A stretch of 64,000 nt of DNA from Deltaproteobacteria bacterium (GTDB lineage: Bacteria; Myxococcota_A; UBA796; CAJQPC01). Below, in pieces: positions 45,203-53,915 of this stretch (position 1 is its first letter; every line of letters starts with the position of its first letter). The stretch is from NCBI GenBank assembly GCA_016717595.1, contig JADKFE010000036.1, positions 18,772-82,771 of the forward strand, given 5' to 3'. Under the pieces are notes generated by a model. The model was not told the origin of the DNA and did no database searches. It saw only the letters and a program-made list of their open reading frames with translations. The position numbers and the translations under genes are program-made.

Positions 45203-45270
45203 TCGCCCTGGCCAGTTTTTTTCGCCCGCGCTTGCGGGGGCCAAAAGCCCTCGCTATCCTGAGGGTAGAC

Positions 45271-45317
45271 AAGCCCCGTCTTTGATCGCTGCCTGCGCGG
45301 TCAAACTCGGGGCTTTT
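45271..45317. terminator. Long interrupted hairpin between convergent genes
   Basis: AAGCCCCG (45271-45278) pairs with CGGGGCTT (45308-45315), and inside it TTTGATCGC pairs with GCGGTCAAA through one G-U; the loop is TGCCT. TTTT follows on the plus strand. It lies 68 bases after the aldolase stop and 29 bases past the tryptophan dioxygenase stop, so it can serve both. A smaller CCCTC/GAGGG hairpin is at 45248-45265. Confidence 0.6.
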
Positions 45318-45345
45318 CCATGTCTGGGCCTCAGGCGCGGCGTCG

Positions 45346-46437
45346 TCAGCCTTTGCGGCTGTAGGTGAGGCCCATCTCGGCGCGCACGGCGTCGGGCAGC
45401 GCTGGCAGGGCCGAGCGGGGGATCAAGAAGGTGGAGAGCGCGAACAGATCGCCGAAGACGCGGTGCTGCTCGGCGGTGCGGCGCAGGTACTGGTGCCCTG
45501 ATGAGCCCCCGGTGCCGATCTTGAGGCCGATCATACGCTGCACCATGAGGCTGTGGCGATACCGCCAGATGGTGAGCGTCTCGTCGATGTCCATCATTCG
45601 TGAGAGCAGGGTGAACGGCACCTGAAGCGCGGGCTCGTCGCGGTAGAGCGTGATGAACAAGGCGGCCTGCAGCGCCCGCCAAGACAGCCGCCAGCCGCCC
45701 TCTTCACGTTGGGCGGCGTGGATCGACTCGTCAAAGAGCGCGTCAAACTTGACCTGCGCGCGCTTGAGCCCGGCGAGCTCCACCTCACGCTCGGCGTCTT
45801 GCAGGAGCGGGTTGGTGCGAATCGTCTCCTCATCGCGGCTGAGCATGTCGGTGACGACCTTGCGGTAGCTCTCCCGGAAGGTGAAGCCGCCCATCTCGAT
45901 GAACGGCGTGCGCTCAAGCCAGGCCTCGACCTGATCGTGCAGGCTCTTGACCTGCTCGGTGTGGTTCACCCGGTCGCGGTCGGCGCCTTGCAGGCGGGCG
46001 TCGAAGGGTTTGTCCTCAAAGTTGATGCGGTCTTGGCGACGAAGGCCCAGGCGCACCTCGATCTGGCGGAACTGCGCCGACTGAAAGCCCGAGGCCGGGA
46101 CGAGGTGGTCGCGGAAGTCCAAGAAGTCCAGCGGCGTCATCGTCTCCAGCACGTCGAGCTGGTGGACGCCGAGCTTGAGGATCTCCCAGATGCGGCCCAA
46201 GAGCCGCGCGGCGGTGCCGACGTCACGGTCATCGACCTGATCCGCGGAGAAGATGCCTTGAACCGCGTCCATCTCGAACAGGATCTGCTTGAACCACAGC
46301 TCGTAGGCCTGGTGAACGATGATGAACAGCAGCTCATCGTGGGCCGCGTGGCCGAGCTTGCCGCTCTCGGCGGTCTGGGCCGAGAGCAGGCGCTCAAGCT
46401 GGAGATAGTCGCCGTAGTACAGTCCGCCGCGCGCCAT
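45346..46437 (-). CDS. kynA: Tryptophan 2,3-dioxygenase
   Basis: A haem enzyme oxidising L-tryptophan to N-formylkynurenine, the first step of kynurenine breakdown. It has about 363 residues from ATG 46437 with GGGAACC upstream; a longer frame to 46557 adds unrelated sequence. Family motifs include YYGDYLQLERLLSAQ, H-D-E-L-L-F-I-I-V-H-Q-A-Y-E-L-W-F-K-Q, the Phe/Arg region LDFLDFRDHL, and the C-terminal I-W-R-Y-R-H-S-L-M-V-Q-R-M-I-G with the proximal haem His, then GTGGSSGHQYLRRT. No kynureninase or formamidase is adjacent, so the pathway continues elsewhere. The gene is alone on its strand segment. Confidence 0.95.
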   Translation of the reverse strand: MARGGLYYGDYLQLERLLSAQTAESGKLGHAAHDELLFIIVHQAYELWFKQILFEMDAVQGIFSADQVDDRDVGTAARLLGRIWEILKLGVHQLDVLETMTPLDFLDFRDHLVPASGFQSAQFRQIEVRLGLRRQDRINFEDKPFDARLQGADRDRVNHTEQVKSLHDQVEAWLERTPFIEMGGFTFRESYRKVVTDMLSRDEETIRTNPLLQDAEREVELAGLKRAQVKFDALFDESIHAAQREEGGWRLSWRALQAALFITLYRDEPALQVPFTLLSRMMDIDETLTIWRYRHSLMVQRMIGLKIGTGGSSGHQYLRRTAEQHRVFGDLFALSTFLIPRSALPALPDAVRAEMGLTYSRKG

Positions 46438-46507
46438 GGTTCCCGTCCTCTCGTCTTGGCGAGGCAGCTTATCCTGTGGGGCGCCGCGGCGACGGACGAC
46501 GACGGGA

Positions 46508-48367
46508 TCAGCGTGTCCACACCTCGACGGAGGGATCTTCCCCGGCGCGGCCGTCATAGGCGTGGGAGCCCGAGTCCTCGACCCCGGCGAAGACGTGCTC
46601 CCCGATGTGGGACGTGCCCATCTCGGGCACGCCTCGGGTGCAGCTCGCTGAAGTGAGGCCGTAGTGCCAAGAGCAGGGGTCGGTCCAGCCCGTGGCGTCG
46701 GTCAGCGCGACGTCGCGGTAGGCCGTCGCGCAGGCCCCAGAGGAGTGGGCGCCGGAGTTGTAGGTGCAGGCGGCGCTCCAGTAGAGCGTGATGTCCACGG
46801 TGCAGGCCCCGGTGGTGCACATCGTCGCCGTGCCCCAGGCCCGGTAGTGGCTCGTGGACAAGGTGTTGATGTCGGCGTCGCTGAGCTTGAAGGTCTGGGA
46901 GAGGTCGGAGGTGGTCGAGCCCACGGCGGCGCCAGAGGTCCAGCCCGGAACCCCGGCGGTGGAGCCCGGCCAGACGAAGTTCGCCACCAAGGTCCAGCCG
47001 CCGCCGTCGTTGGTCATGTCGCAGACCATGTCCCGGGTGACGCCGCTCACGGTGACGCTGTACACGCCGTCGGGCGCGCTGGGCCGAGCGGCGAGGATCG
47101 CCGCGCAAGAGCTCGCCGCGCAGGCCGCGTCTTCGCCGAGCACGGCGGCGTCCTCGTCGGCGACGCCGTCGCAGTCGTCGTCTTCACCATCACAGGTCTC
47201 CGTGGCCGCGGGGCTCACGCTGGCGTCGCCGTCATCGCAGTCGGTGCTGGTCACCACGGCGCCCGAGGGCTGCTCACAGGCGAGGACGGCCCCGGCGGCG
47301 GCGCCGTAGCCGTCGAGATCGCCGTCGACGTAGAAGGTCTCGGCGGTGGAGAGATCCAGAGAGGCGTCGTCATCGTCGATGGCGCCGTCGCAGTCGTTGT
47401 CGAGCGCGTCGCAGATCTCCGTCGCGCCGGGGTTCACCGCGGTGTCGTCGTCGTCGCAGTCGGTGCCCTTGGCCACGTCTCCGGCGGGGGCGGCGCAGGC
47501 CAAGGTGGGCGCGTCGGCGTCTCCGTAGCCGTCGCCGTCGCCATCGGCGTAGGTCGTGGCGCCGCCGCTGAGATCAACGCTGGGGTCGGCGTCGTCGATG
47601 GCGCCGTCGCAGTCGTTGTCGCGGGTGTCGCAGATCTCTTGGGCGTCGGGGTTCACCTCGGCGTCGCCATCGTCGCAGTCATCGCTGGCGCTGGCGTAAC
47701 CCTCGGGCTCGGCGCAGGCGGTGATCGGGAAGTCGGCGTCGCCGTGCCCGTCGCCGTCGGTGTCGGCGTACCAGCTCGGCGCGTCGATGGCGTCGTCCTC
47801 GTCCGTCACCTCGTCGCAGTCGTTGTCGAGGCCGTCGCAGATCTCCGCCGCGTCGGGGTTGGCCTCGGCGGCGCCGTCATCGCAGTCTTCGCAGGCGGGG
47901 AAGCCGTCGCCGTCGGCGTCGGCGAAGCCGGTGGATCCGTCGCAGTTGTAGTCGTTGGGGTCGGCGCAGTCGGTCTCGGCGGCGCCGGGGAAATAGGCGG
48001 CGTCTCCATCGTCGCAGTCGCCACCTTGGGCGGCGTAGCCCTCGGGGGCCTCACAGGCCTCGATGGGGAGGGCGTCGTCGCCGAAGCCGTCGCCGTCGCC
48101 GTCGGCGTAGAAGGTGCTGAGCGCGCCCTCGTCCGTGGCGCCGTCGCAGTTGTTGTCTCGACCGTCGCAGACCTCGGCGGCGTTGGGGCTCACCGTGGCG
48201 TCGTCGTCGTCGCAGTCCTCGTTGGCGGGCACGCCGTCGCCGTCGTTGTCGAGGATCTCCCCGGTGTCGTCGCCGGGGTCGATGGTCCCGGTCTCGGCGC
48301 CGTCCTCGGCCTTGTCGGCGCAGGCGGCGGTGAGGAGAAGCGTCAAGAAGATCAGACGGTTGTGCAT
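46508..48367 (-). CDS. MopE-like lipoprotein with Asp/Cys metal-binding repeats and fibrinogen-like C-terminus
   Basis: A 619-residue exported protein. The lipobox is L-L-T-A-A-C (Cys at 16). Residues 40-405 hold six or seven repeats of the Put_metal-binding type (D-G-D-G-x-G, C-D-D-x-D, N-P-x-A-x-E-I-C-D-x-x-D-N-D-C-D-G), seen in MopE and common in Myxococcota. The C-terminal 200 residues begin VYSVTVSGVTRDMVCDMTND then GGGWTLVANF, the hallmark of a fibrinogen-related domain, with many paired Cys. It probably binds calcium or other metals and a surface glycan or protein ligand. It sits just downstream of the VWA lipoprotein gene on the same strand. Confidence 0.85.
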   Translation of the reverse strand: MHNRLIFLTLLLTAACADKAEDGAETGTIDPGDDTGEILDNDGDGVPANEDCDDDDATVSPNAAEVCDGRDNNCDGATDEGALSTFYADGDGDGFGDDALPIEACEAPEGYAAQGGDCDDGDAAYFPGAAETDCADPNDYNCDGSTGFADADGDGFPACEDCDDGAAEANPDAAEICDGLDNDCDEVTDEDDAIDAPSWYADTDGDGHGDADFPITACAEPEGYASASDDCDDGDAEVNPDAQEICDTRDNDCDGAIDDADPSVDLSGGATTYADGDGDGYGDADAPTLACAAPAGDVAKGTDCDDDDTAVNPGATEICDALDNDCDGAIDDDDASLDLSTAETFYVDGDLDGYGAAAGAVLACEQPSGAVVTSTDCDDGDASVSPAATETCDGEDDDCDGVADEDAAVLGEDAACAASSCAAILAARPSAPDGVYSVTVSGVTRDMVCDMTNDGGGWTLVANFVWPGSTAGVPGWTSGAAVGSTTSDLSQTFKLSDADINTLSTSHYRAWGTATMCTTGACTVDITLYWSAACTYNSGAHSSGACATAYRDVALTDATGWTDPCSWHYGLTSASCTRGVPEMGTSHIGEHVFAGVEDSGSHAYDGRAGEDPSVEVWTR

Positions 48368-48406
48368 AGGTGAGCCCTTCCTTGGCAGGTGGGCTCAGCA
48401 TAGCAC

Positions 48407-48439
48407 CGCGCCCGAGCGGGGGTGGTCCGCTCGGGCGCG
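48407..48439. terminator. Perfect 13-bp hairpin between two lipoprotein genes
   Basis: CGCGCCCGAGCGG (48407-48419) and CCGCTCGGGCGCG (48427-48439) are exact complements around a 7-base loop. It follows the stop of the VWA gene (minus strand) by 26 bases and precedes the MopE-like gene. Its strength suggests a transcript end or processing site; there is no T tract. Confidence 0.5.
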
Positions 48440-48465
48440 TGGGGGAGGGGAGGCCGGCCCGCCGG

Positions 48466-50409
48466 TCAGCGCGTGGCGACCTTCACCGTCTGGTTGGCGT
48501 AGCCCGCGGCGGTGAGGATGAGCTTCTGGAGCTCGGTCTCCTCCTTGCCGCCGCGAGAGGCGGCGCGGACGATGTCGTAGACGGCCTGGTAGGTCATCTC
48601 CTCAGCGTAGGGGCTGTTGCGCAGGAGCTCCGCGAAGCAGGCGGCGCCAAAGGCGAGGCGCATGTCTTTGGAGGCCGAGGCCAGCTCCGAGTGAACGGCG
48701 CCGCCCTTGAGCGTGGTGGACCACTCCTTCGCCGGGGCGTCGGCGCCCGGGGGCTTGGCGCGCAGGCGCACCGTGGCGAGGTTCTCAGCGCGGTAACCGT
48801 CGCGCAGGACCACGTCGTAGAGCGCGGTCACCATGTGCCCGGCGCCGATCTCACCGGCGTCTACGGCGTCGTTGCGGAAGTCGCGGTCGGCGATGTCGCG
48901 GTTCTCGTAGCCGATGAGGCGGTAGGCGAGCACGGCCTCGGGGTTGAACTCCACCTGAATCTTCACGTCTTTGGCGATGACCTGAATCGTGCCCGCGAGG
49001 TCTTGGCCGAAGACCTTCTTCGCCTCGTCATAGCTGTCGATGTAGTAGTAGTTGCCGTCGCCCTTGTTCGCGAGCTGCTCCATCATCGTGTCTTGGTAGT
49101 TGCCCATGCCCAGGCCGATGGTGGACATCGTGATGCCCTTCTTGGCGTAGCCGGTGATGCCCGCGAGGATCTCGTCGTGGCTGGTGCGGCCGATGTTGGC
49201 GTCGCCGTCGCTGAGCACGATGACGCGGTTCTCGGCGCCGGTCTCGAAGGACTTGTCGGCCATGCGGTAGGCGAGCTCCATGCCCGAGCCCATGGCGGTG
49301 CCGCCGCCGGAGGTGAGGCGCTGAATCGCGGCGGTGATCTTGGTGCGCTGGTCGGCGCTGGTGGGCTCCAGCACCACCTGGGTAGAGCCCGCGTAGGTCA
49401 CGAGCGCCACGGTGTCCTCCTCGCCGAGCTGGCTCACGAGGTACTCCAGGCTCTTCTGGGCGAGGCCGAGCTTGTCGGCGCTGGACATGGAGCCCGAGGT
49501 GTCCACCAAGAAGGTGAGGTGCAGGGGCTTCCGCTCGACCTGCTCGGTGTCCCGGCCCTTGACGCCGACGCGCACGACGTGGTGGCTGGGGGCGAAGGGG
49601 TTCGGCGCGGCCTCCAGGTGAACGGCGAAGGGGGCGGTGCCGCTCTCTTTGCCCGGGGCGCTGTAGCTGTAGGGGAAGTAGTTGACGAACTCCTCCACCC
49701 GCACCGAGTCCACCGGGGGCATGCCGCCCTCTTGCAGCTTGCGGCGAGAGATGGTGTAGGAGGCGGTGTCTACGTCGATGGAGAAGGTGGACTGGGCGTC
49801 CTTCTCGGTGAGCGTCATGGGGTTGACGCCGTAGTTGGTGTAGCCCTCAGCGTTGGCGGCGACGGCGTAAGGGGCCTCAATGTCGGCGGGCTTGGCCGGG
49901 GGCGGCGGCGGGGAGGCGTAGCCCATCGAGACGGAGGCGGGGCCACCGGCGGCGACGGTGCCGCCGACCACCATGCTCTCGCTCTCGTACCGGCCCTCTT
50001 TCACCTTGGCGCGCTCGGCGGGAGCGGACTTGCTGTCCATGGTCACGCGGGGGGGCGCCATCGGCGTGGCCGTGGGCATGGGCATGTCGCGGCGGACGCC
50101 GGTGCTGGCGGCGGTCGTGGCGCCGCCGTAGTCCATCTCAGGCGCGTCGGCGACGCTCAGGTTGTCGTCGAGGTTTTGCTGGCGGGTGGGCTCAGCGGCG
50201 GGGGCCGGGGCGTAGTCCTCGCTCTTCTTCTCTTGGGCGACCGTGGCCTCAGCCAGGGCCGGCGCCTCTTGGGCCTCATCGTAGACCGCCGTGGTCTCGA
50301 CGGGCGCGCCAGGGGTGATCTCCTCAGGGCTCGACTGCTTGTTGGACGTGGCGCAGGCGGTGAGGGAGAGGGTGACGAGCAGGCTGGGGAGAGAGATGCG
50401 GGTGAACAT
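48466..50409 (-). CDS. von Willebrand factor A domain lipoprotein (YfbK-like)
   Basis: A 647-residue lipoprotein (L-S-L-T-A-C, Cys at 19). After a long low-complexity region comes the vWF_A N-terminal domain (S-T-F-S-I-D-V-D-T-A-S-Y, then RVEEFVNYFPY). The VWA domain has an intact MIDAS motif D303-T-S-G-S-M-S (F-L-V-D-T-S-G-S-M-S), with Thr in GGGTAMGSGM and Asp in VIVLSDGDANIG. The C-terminal part resembles DUF3520. The arrangement equals E. coli YfbK and related Bacteroidetes/Myxococcota proteins, thought to mediate metal-dependent protein contacts at the envelope. GGAGGT lies before ATG 50409. Confidence 0.9.
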   Translation of the reverse strand: MFTRISLPSLLVTLSLTACATSNKQSSPEEITPGAPVETTAVYDEAQEAPALAEATVAQEKKSEDYAPAPAAEPTRQQNLDDNLSVADAPEMDYGGATTAASTGVRRDMPMPTATPMAPPRVTMDSKSAPAERAKVKEGRYESESMVVGGTVAAGGPASVSMGYASPPPPPAKPADIEAPYAVAANAEGYTNYGVNPMTLTEKDAQSTFSIDVDTASYTISRRKLQEGGMPPVDSVRVEEFVNYFPYSYSAPGKESGTAPFAVHLEAAPNPFAPSHHVVRVGVKGRDTEQVERKPLHLTFLVDTSGSMSSADKLGLAQKSLEYLVSQLGEEDTVALVTYAGSTQVVLEPTSADQRTKITAAIQRLTSGGGTAMGSGMELAYRMADKSFETGAENRVIVLSDGDANIGRTSHDEILAGITGYAKKGITMSTIGLGMGNYQDTMMEQLANKGDGNYYYIDSYDEAKKVFGQDLAGTIQVIAKDVKIQVEFNPEAVLAYRLIGYENRDIADRDFRNDAVDAGEIGAGHMVTALYDVVLRDGYRAENLATVRLRAKPPGADAPAKEWSTTLKGGAVHSELASASKDMRLAFGAACFAELLRNSPYAEEMTYQAVYDIVRAASRGGKEETELQKLILTAAGYANQTVKVATR

Positions 50410-50499
50410 GATGACCTCCGTTCGTTCGTGGCCCCAACGACCGCCCCCGGCGATGGCTTACAGCGTGGAATAAAATTGATCGTCCCCAAAGGAGTCGTG

Positions 50500-50760
50500 A
50501 TGCCTCGCCCGTTCTTCCCCCACACGATGATGGACGTCTCCCGCGCCGTAGACGGCGCCTTGGGCCTCGTCGTCGGCGACATGCCCGACGGGCGCATCTT
50601 TGTGCTCAAGCGAGACCGCAAGGGCGGCGGCTACACCTTGACCGAGTACAAGGACAGCCAGCGCTCGGCGGTGCTCTCGACGCGCCAGATCAGCGACCGG
50701 ATCGAGGCGCTGAACACCATGGCCGAGGCGATCGGCCTGGACGAGCGGCTTGAGGGCTAA
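50500..50760 (+). CDS. Small conserved-looking protein, unknown function
   Basis: An 86-residue soluble protein from ATG 50500, six bases after AGGAG. It reads MPRPFFPHTMMDVSRAVDGA then a beta-rich core (GRIFVLKRDRKGGGYTLTEY) and a C-terminal helix (SDRIEALNTMAEAIGLDE). I do not recognise it; there is no Cys pair, signal or membrane helix. The 90-base gap to the divergent VWA gene contains an AT-rich TAAAAT (50471-50476), a possible -10. The stop overlaps the convergent response-regulator gene by four bases. Confidence 0.65.
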   Translation: MPRPFFPHTMMDVSRAVDGALGLVVGDMPDGRIFVLKRDRKGGGYTLTEYKDSQRSAVLSTRQISDRIEALNTMAEAIGLDERLEG

Positions 50761-51443
50761 CCCTCGGCGCGCAGGCGATACCCCACGCCGCGTAAGGTCT
50801 CGATGTTCTCCCCGGCGGCGCCGAGCTTGCGGCGCAGGCGCTTCACTGAAGACTCCACCGCCGAGAGGCTCACCGGGTCGTCTTCGCCCCAGACCTGGGC
50901 GCGTAAGGTCTCCCGGGTGACGACGCGGCCGCGCTGGCGCATCATCAGGGCCACCAGACGCAGCTCTTGGGGGGTGAGGGGCACCTCAGCGCCCGCGACC
51001 CAGGCCTTGCCCACGGCGGCGTCTACGGAGAGCGCCCCGGCGTCGAGGCGGTCGTCATCGGCCGGGGCGGCGGCGCGGCGGCGGAGGATCGCCCGCACCC
51101 GCAGGAGCAGCTCACGGATGAGGAAAGGTTTGGTGACGTAATCATCAGCCCCCACGGAGAAGCCGACCACACGGTCGATCTCGTCACCACGGGCGGTGAG
51201 CATGAGGATCGGCAGCTCCGCGAGGCGCGCGTCGGCCCGGGCGCGGCGGCAGAGCTCGACCCCGGAGAGATCGGGCAGCATGAGGTCCAAGAGCACGAGG
51301 TCGGGGAGGCTCGCGGCGAGCTTCTCCCAGGCCTGTTTGCCCGAGCCGCAGACGGTGACGCGATATCCTTCGCGGGTGAGGTTGATCTCCAGCAAGCGCT
51401 GGATGTCGGGCTCGTCTTCCACGATGAGGATGTGCGGCGGCAT
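50757..51443 (-). CDS. OmpR/PhoB-family response regulator (orphan)
   Basis: A 228-residue two-component transcription regulator. The receiver domain has the acidic pair E9-D10, phospho-acceptor D53 in L-V-L-L-D-L-M-L-P, a Thr in M-L-T-A-R and K105 in Y-V-T-K-P-F. The C-terminal winged helix (about 130-226) shows LTPQELRLVALMMRQRGRVV and VESSVKRLRRKLG plus the wing LRGVGYRL, as in PhoB/OmpR. No histidine kinase is adjacent on either side, so its partner is elsewhere. It sits 102 bases from the DUF3298-like gene on the same strand. Confidence 0.92.
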   Translation of the reverse strand: MPPHILIVEDEPDIQRLLEINLTREGYRVTVCGSGKQAWEKLAASLPDLVLLDLMLPDLSGVELCRRARADARLAELPILMLTARGDEIDRVVGFSVGADDYVTKPFLIRELLLRVRAILRRRAAAPADDDRLDAGALSVDAAVGKAWVAGAEVPLTPQELRLVALMMRQRGRVVTRETLRAQVWGEDDPVSLSAVESSVKRLRRKLGAAGENIETLRGVGYRLRAEG

Positions 51444-51545
51444 GACCCATCGTCACACCCGCAGGTGACGTGGCCGTGGCCCCGTCGTGACGACTGCACC
51501 GCGCTGAAGTGACGGGAGCAGGTCGAAGGGCTCGGCGCGCGCCGA

Positions 51546-52493
51546 TCAGCCGGGGATCAGGCGGCGGAGCGGGCAGTCGGCGGTGAGGTAGGGGCCGAGC
51601 TCTTCCCACGGCACACGCAAGACCGGCGGGGCCATGGCGGCGGCGACGGCGTGGGGCAGACCCAGCTCCACGGTGAACACGAGCCCGGCCTCATCCGCAG
51701 AGAACTGGCTGAGGTTCGCCTCAGAGAAGCTCACGTCCGCCAGGAGCCCAGCGATCTCCGGCTCATCGGCGACCGCGAGGGCGATCTCGTCGCGCAAGGC
51801 GGCGTCGAGGCGGGCGGTGAGGGCGTCGCGGCCATCAGGGGCGAAGATCTCCGCGCCCAAGGGCTCACCCCGGGCGAGATCGATGACCAGGCGACGGGTG
51901 GTCGCCGTGGGGTAGGCCCCAGAGCCCATCACCACCACGTCGAGGGAGATGAGGCCCTCGGCTTGCCAGGGCACGCTCCACGAGACGCTGTCTACCCAGC
52001 CGTCGGCCTCGATGTCTTCGCGGGAGGCGTCGAGCAAGGACTCCGGCGAGAGCGCGGCGTCGATGCGGGCCTGGGCGTCCATGTCGGCGAGGAGGAGCTG
52101 GGGCAGAGAGACGGGGATCTCTTGGCTGGGTTTGCCGTCCCACTCCCGGCGCCAGGTCTCGTCGCGGCTGATGAGCACCGGGGCGCTCACGCCGTCGCCT
52201 AAGGTCACCGAGATCCCAGCGTCGGACTTGTTGGACAAGGAGCCCTCCAGGGTGCCGTCACGAAGGGTGCCCTCTAACCGGGCGTCACCGAACTTCACCA
52301 AGACCACCTGGCCGCGGGCGCGGCCACGGGCGGAGAGGGCGGGGGAGTCTCCCGCCGTCCACTCACCTCGCAGGCGACGCCCGGAGCGGGTGAGCTCCAG
52401 ACGAACCGCCTCGTCCGCGACCACCCCGACGAGGTGGAGAGGCTCTCCCGCGAGGCTCTCACCGAGCAGGAGCGCCCAGGTCAGCTCGATCAA
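51546..52493 (-). CDS. DUF3298/RsiV-like domain protein, secreted
   Basis: A 315-residue protein with a short N-terminal hydrophobic stretch (LTWALLLGESLAGE) that may be a signal peptide. Residues 20-110 are beta-rich and uncharacterised. The C-terminal half has the DUF3298-type pattern: SVPWQAEGLISLDVVVMGSG, AYPTATTRRLVIDLARGEPL and the end VELGLPHAVAAAMAPPVLRV then PWEELGPYL. The same domain forms the lysozyme-binding part of anti-sigma factor RsiV and of peptidoglycan deacetylase PdaC. Its stop lies next to the start of the LysM-GH19 hydrolase gene (four-base overlap, 52490-52493), which would suit a cell-wall-related role (inference). Confidence 0.65.
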   Translation of the reverse strand: MIELTWALLLGESLAGEPLHLVGVVADEAVRLELTRSGRRLRGEWTAGDSPALSARGRARGQVVLVKFGDARLEGTLRDGTLEGSLSNKSDAGISVTLGDGVSAPVLISRDETWRREWDGKPSQEIPVSLPQLLLADMDAQARIDAALSPESLLDASREDIEADGWVDSVSWSVPWQAEGLISLDVVVMGSGAYPTATTRRLVIDLARGEPLGAEIFAPDGRDALTARLDAALRDEIALAVADEPEIAGLLADVSFSEANLSQFSADEAGLVFTVELGLPHAVAAAMAPPVLRVPWEELGPYLTADCPLRRLIPG

Positions 52494-53782
52494 CGGGGGC
52501 CTCCGCCCGTGTTCGACGCCGTCGTTGGCGTGGTCTCCGGGGCGGGAGCGGTGGTGGGGGCGGCCTCAAACACGGGGGCCCACAGGCTTGAGATGGCGTT
52601 GTTGTAGCTCGTCGCGATCTCGCCGATGTGCTCGCCGTTCTTCGCCGTGTCGCCGTTGATCACCCGGCGGGCGTTGGTGAAGTCGGTGCCGTTCTCGTTG
52701 ACGTAGTCGCCGATCTTTTTGCCGGTGAAGCTGCCCTGCTGCATGCCGATGATCATCAGGCGGGCGGCGAGCTCCATGTTCTTGTTGACGTGGTCGGGAT
52801 GGGCGAGGAGGTCGATGGCCGGGTTGCCTTGACCGCCGTAGGTCACCTCATCTTGGGTGTAGGTGAAGCCCTCTTTGGTGAGCAGGTCGCCCATCTTCTT
52901 GAAGTTGTCGCGGCCGGTGAGCTGCACGAAGCCGCGGCCTCGGAAGTCGCGGGCGTCGGTGGTGCCCGAGACGTTGCCCAGCTTGCCGCCATAGGCGCTG
53001 TCCCAGTAGTCGATCTCGAGCTGCTCTTGGCTGTCGGCCTTCACCGCGGCGCCGTTGGTGTGAACGGTAGACGTCCACTTGCCGGTCTTGGTGGTCTTGC
53101 CGGTCTTTTTGTCCTTCGTGGTCTCTTCTTTGAAGGGGTTGCGGTCCTCGACGAAGGACTCGCTGCGGCTGTAACGTTTGAGGCCGAAGCTCGACTCGTG
53201 CTGGGCGGTGGCGAGCACATAAGCCGTCTGCGCCGAGGACTTCATCCCGGCCTGGGCGCACTGGCGCAGGATGCCGGGGATACACTTCTTGGCGCCGTCT
53301 TGCATGTCGGCGGGGGCCACGCCGATGGCGGCGTCAACGGCCTTCTGGAGCGCCTCGGCGTTCACGGTGACCGGCCCGGCGGCGGCGGTCTGCTGGCCGG
53401 TGGTCTGTTGTTGGCCCGTGGTCTGCTGGCCGGTGGTCTGTTGTTGGCCCGTGGTGTTGCCTTGGGCGCTCGTGCCTTGGGGGATGGTGATCTTCTGGCC
53501 GATGGCGATGCGGCTGGGATCACGGATGTTGTTCGCCTGCTGGAGCGCGGCGGTGGTGGTGCCGTACTTCTTGGCGATGGCGCCGAAGGTGTCGCCGCGG
53601 GCCACGGTGTGAACCGTCGGGGCGGTCTGGGGGGTGATGGCGGCGGCGGCGGCGGCGTTCCCGGCGGTGGCGCCGAGCTGGCTCACCCAGTTGGTGAGGG
53701 TGCCCAAGAGCCCACCGGCGCCGCTCGGCGTCTCCTCTTGGGGGGCGGTCTCTGGGCGGCGCGTCTGTTGTTGACCCGACAT
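52490..53782 (-). CDS. LysM-GH19 peptidoglycan/chitin hydrolase without signal peptide
   Basis: A 430-residue protein. A LysM glycan-binding module (57-101, HTVARGDTFGAIAKKYGTTT) follows an Ala-rich N-terminus. A Thr/Gly/Gln repeat linker (T-T-G-Q-Q, 104-132) leads to a GH19-like lysozyme/chitinase domain with catalytic E196 in TAQHESSFG, G-R-G-F-V-Q-L-T-G-R-D-N-F and ARRVINGDT. The N-terminus (MSGQQQTRRPETAPQEE) is polar, with no Sec or Tat signal, unlike most exported wall hydrolases. Phage endolysins, contractile-system cargo and lysis-released proteins share this trait. A good promoter lies 25 bases upstream, and the end overlaps the DUF3298-like gene. Confidence 0.82.
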   Translation of the reverse strand: MSGQQQTRRPETAPQEETPSGAGGLLGTLTNWVSQLGATAGNAAAAAAITPQTAPTVHTVARGDTFGAIAKKYGTTTAALQQANNIRDPSRIAIGQKITIPQGTSAQGNTTGQQQTTGQQTTGQQQTTGQQTAAAGPVTVNAEALQKAVDAAIGVAPADMQDGAKKCIPGILRQCAQAGMKSSAQTAYVLATAQHESSFGLKRYSRSESFVEDRNPFKEETTKDKKTGKTTKTGKWTSTVHTNGAAVKADSQEQLEIDYWDSAYGGKLGNVSGTTDARDFRGRGFVQLTGRDNFKKMGDLLTKEGFTYTQDEVTYGGQGNPAIDLLAHPDHVNKNMELAARLMIIGMQQGSFTGKKIGDYVNENGTDFTNARRVINGDTAKNGEHIGEIATSYNNAISSLWAPVFEAAPTTAPAPETTPTTASNTGGGPR

Positions 53783-53806
53783 CTCTCACTCCCTAACGAT
53801 GACGGG

Positions 53807-53834
53807 ATCTTAGAGTGAGGCCCTCAAAAGTCAA
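53807..53834 (-). promoter_or_regulatory. Sigma-70-type promoter of the LysM-GH19 gene
   Basis: On the minus strand TTGACT (-35, 53834-53829) and TAAGAT (-10, 53812-53807) are separated by 16 bases. Transcription would begin near 53800, 18 bases before the ATG. A purine-rich GGGAGTGAGAG ribosome site lies just before the start. This is the closest match to the sigma-70 consensus I found in the window. Confidence 0.55.
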
Positions 53835-53915
53835 CGCTTCTCTGCCCGGTGAGCCGATCTCGGACGAGTTGTGATAGGACTTGGCGCGAGCAGTCAGAAC
53901 CCCTCGGAGGTCAAT

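Noticed and set aside
45220..45240. CCCGC/GCGGG hairpin beside a T run
   Set aside because: The T run is on the wrong side of the stem for a plus-strand terminator, and the longer hairpin at 45271 fits better.
46438..46557. Forty-codon N-terminal extension of tryptophan dioxygenase
   Set aside because: Arg/Pro-rich, overlaps the end of the MopE-like gene, and the family start matches ATG 46437.
48370..50499. Long plus-strand open frame ahead of the small gene at 50500
   Set aside because: It is antisense to the VWA lipoprotein; only the last 87 codons, which have their own ribosome site, look real.
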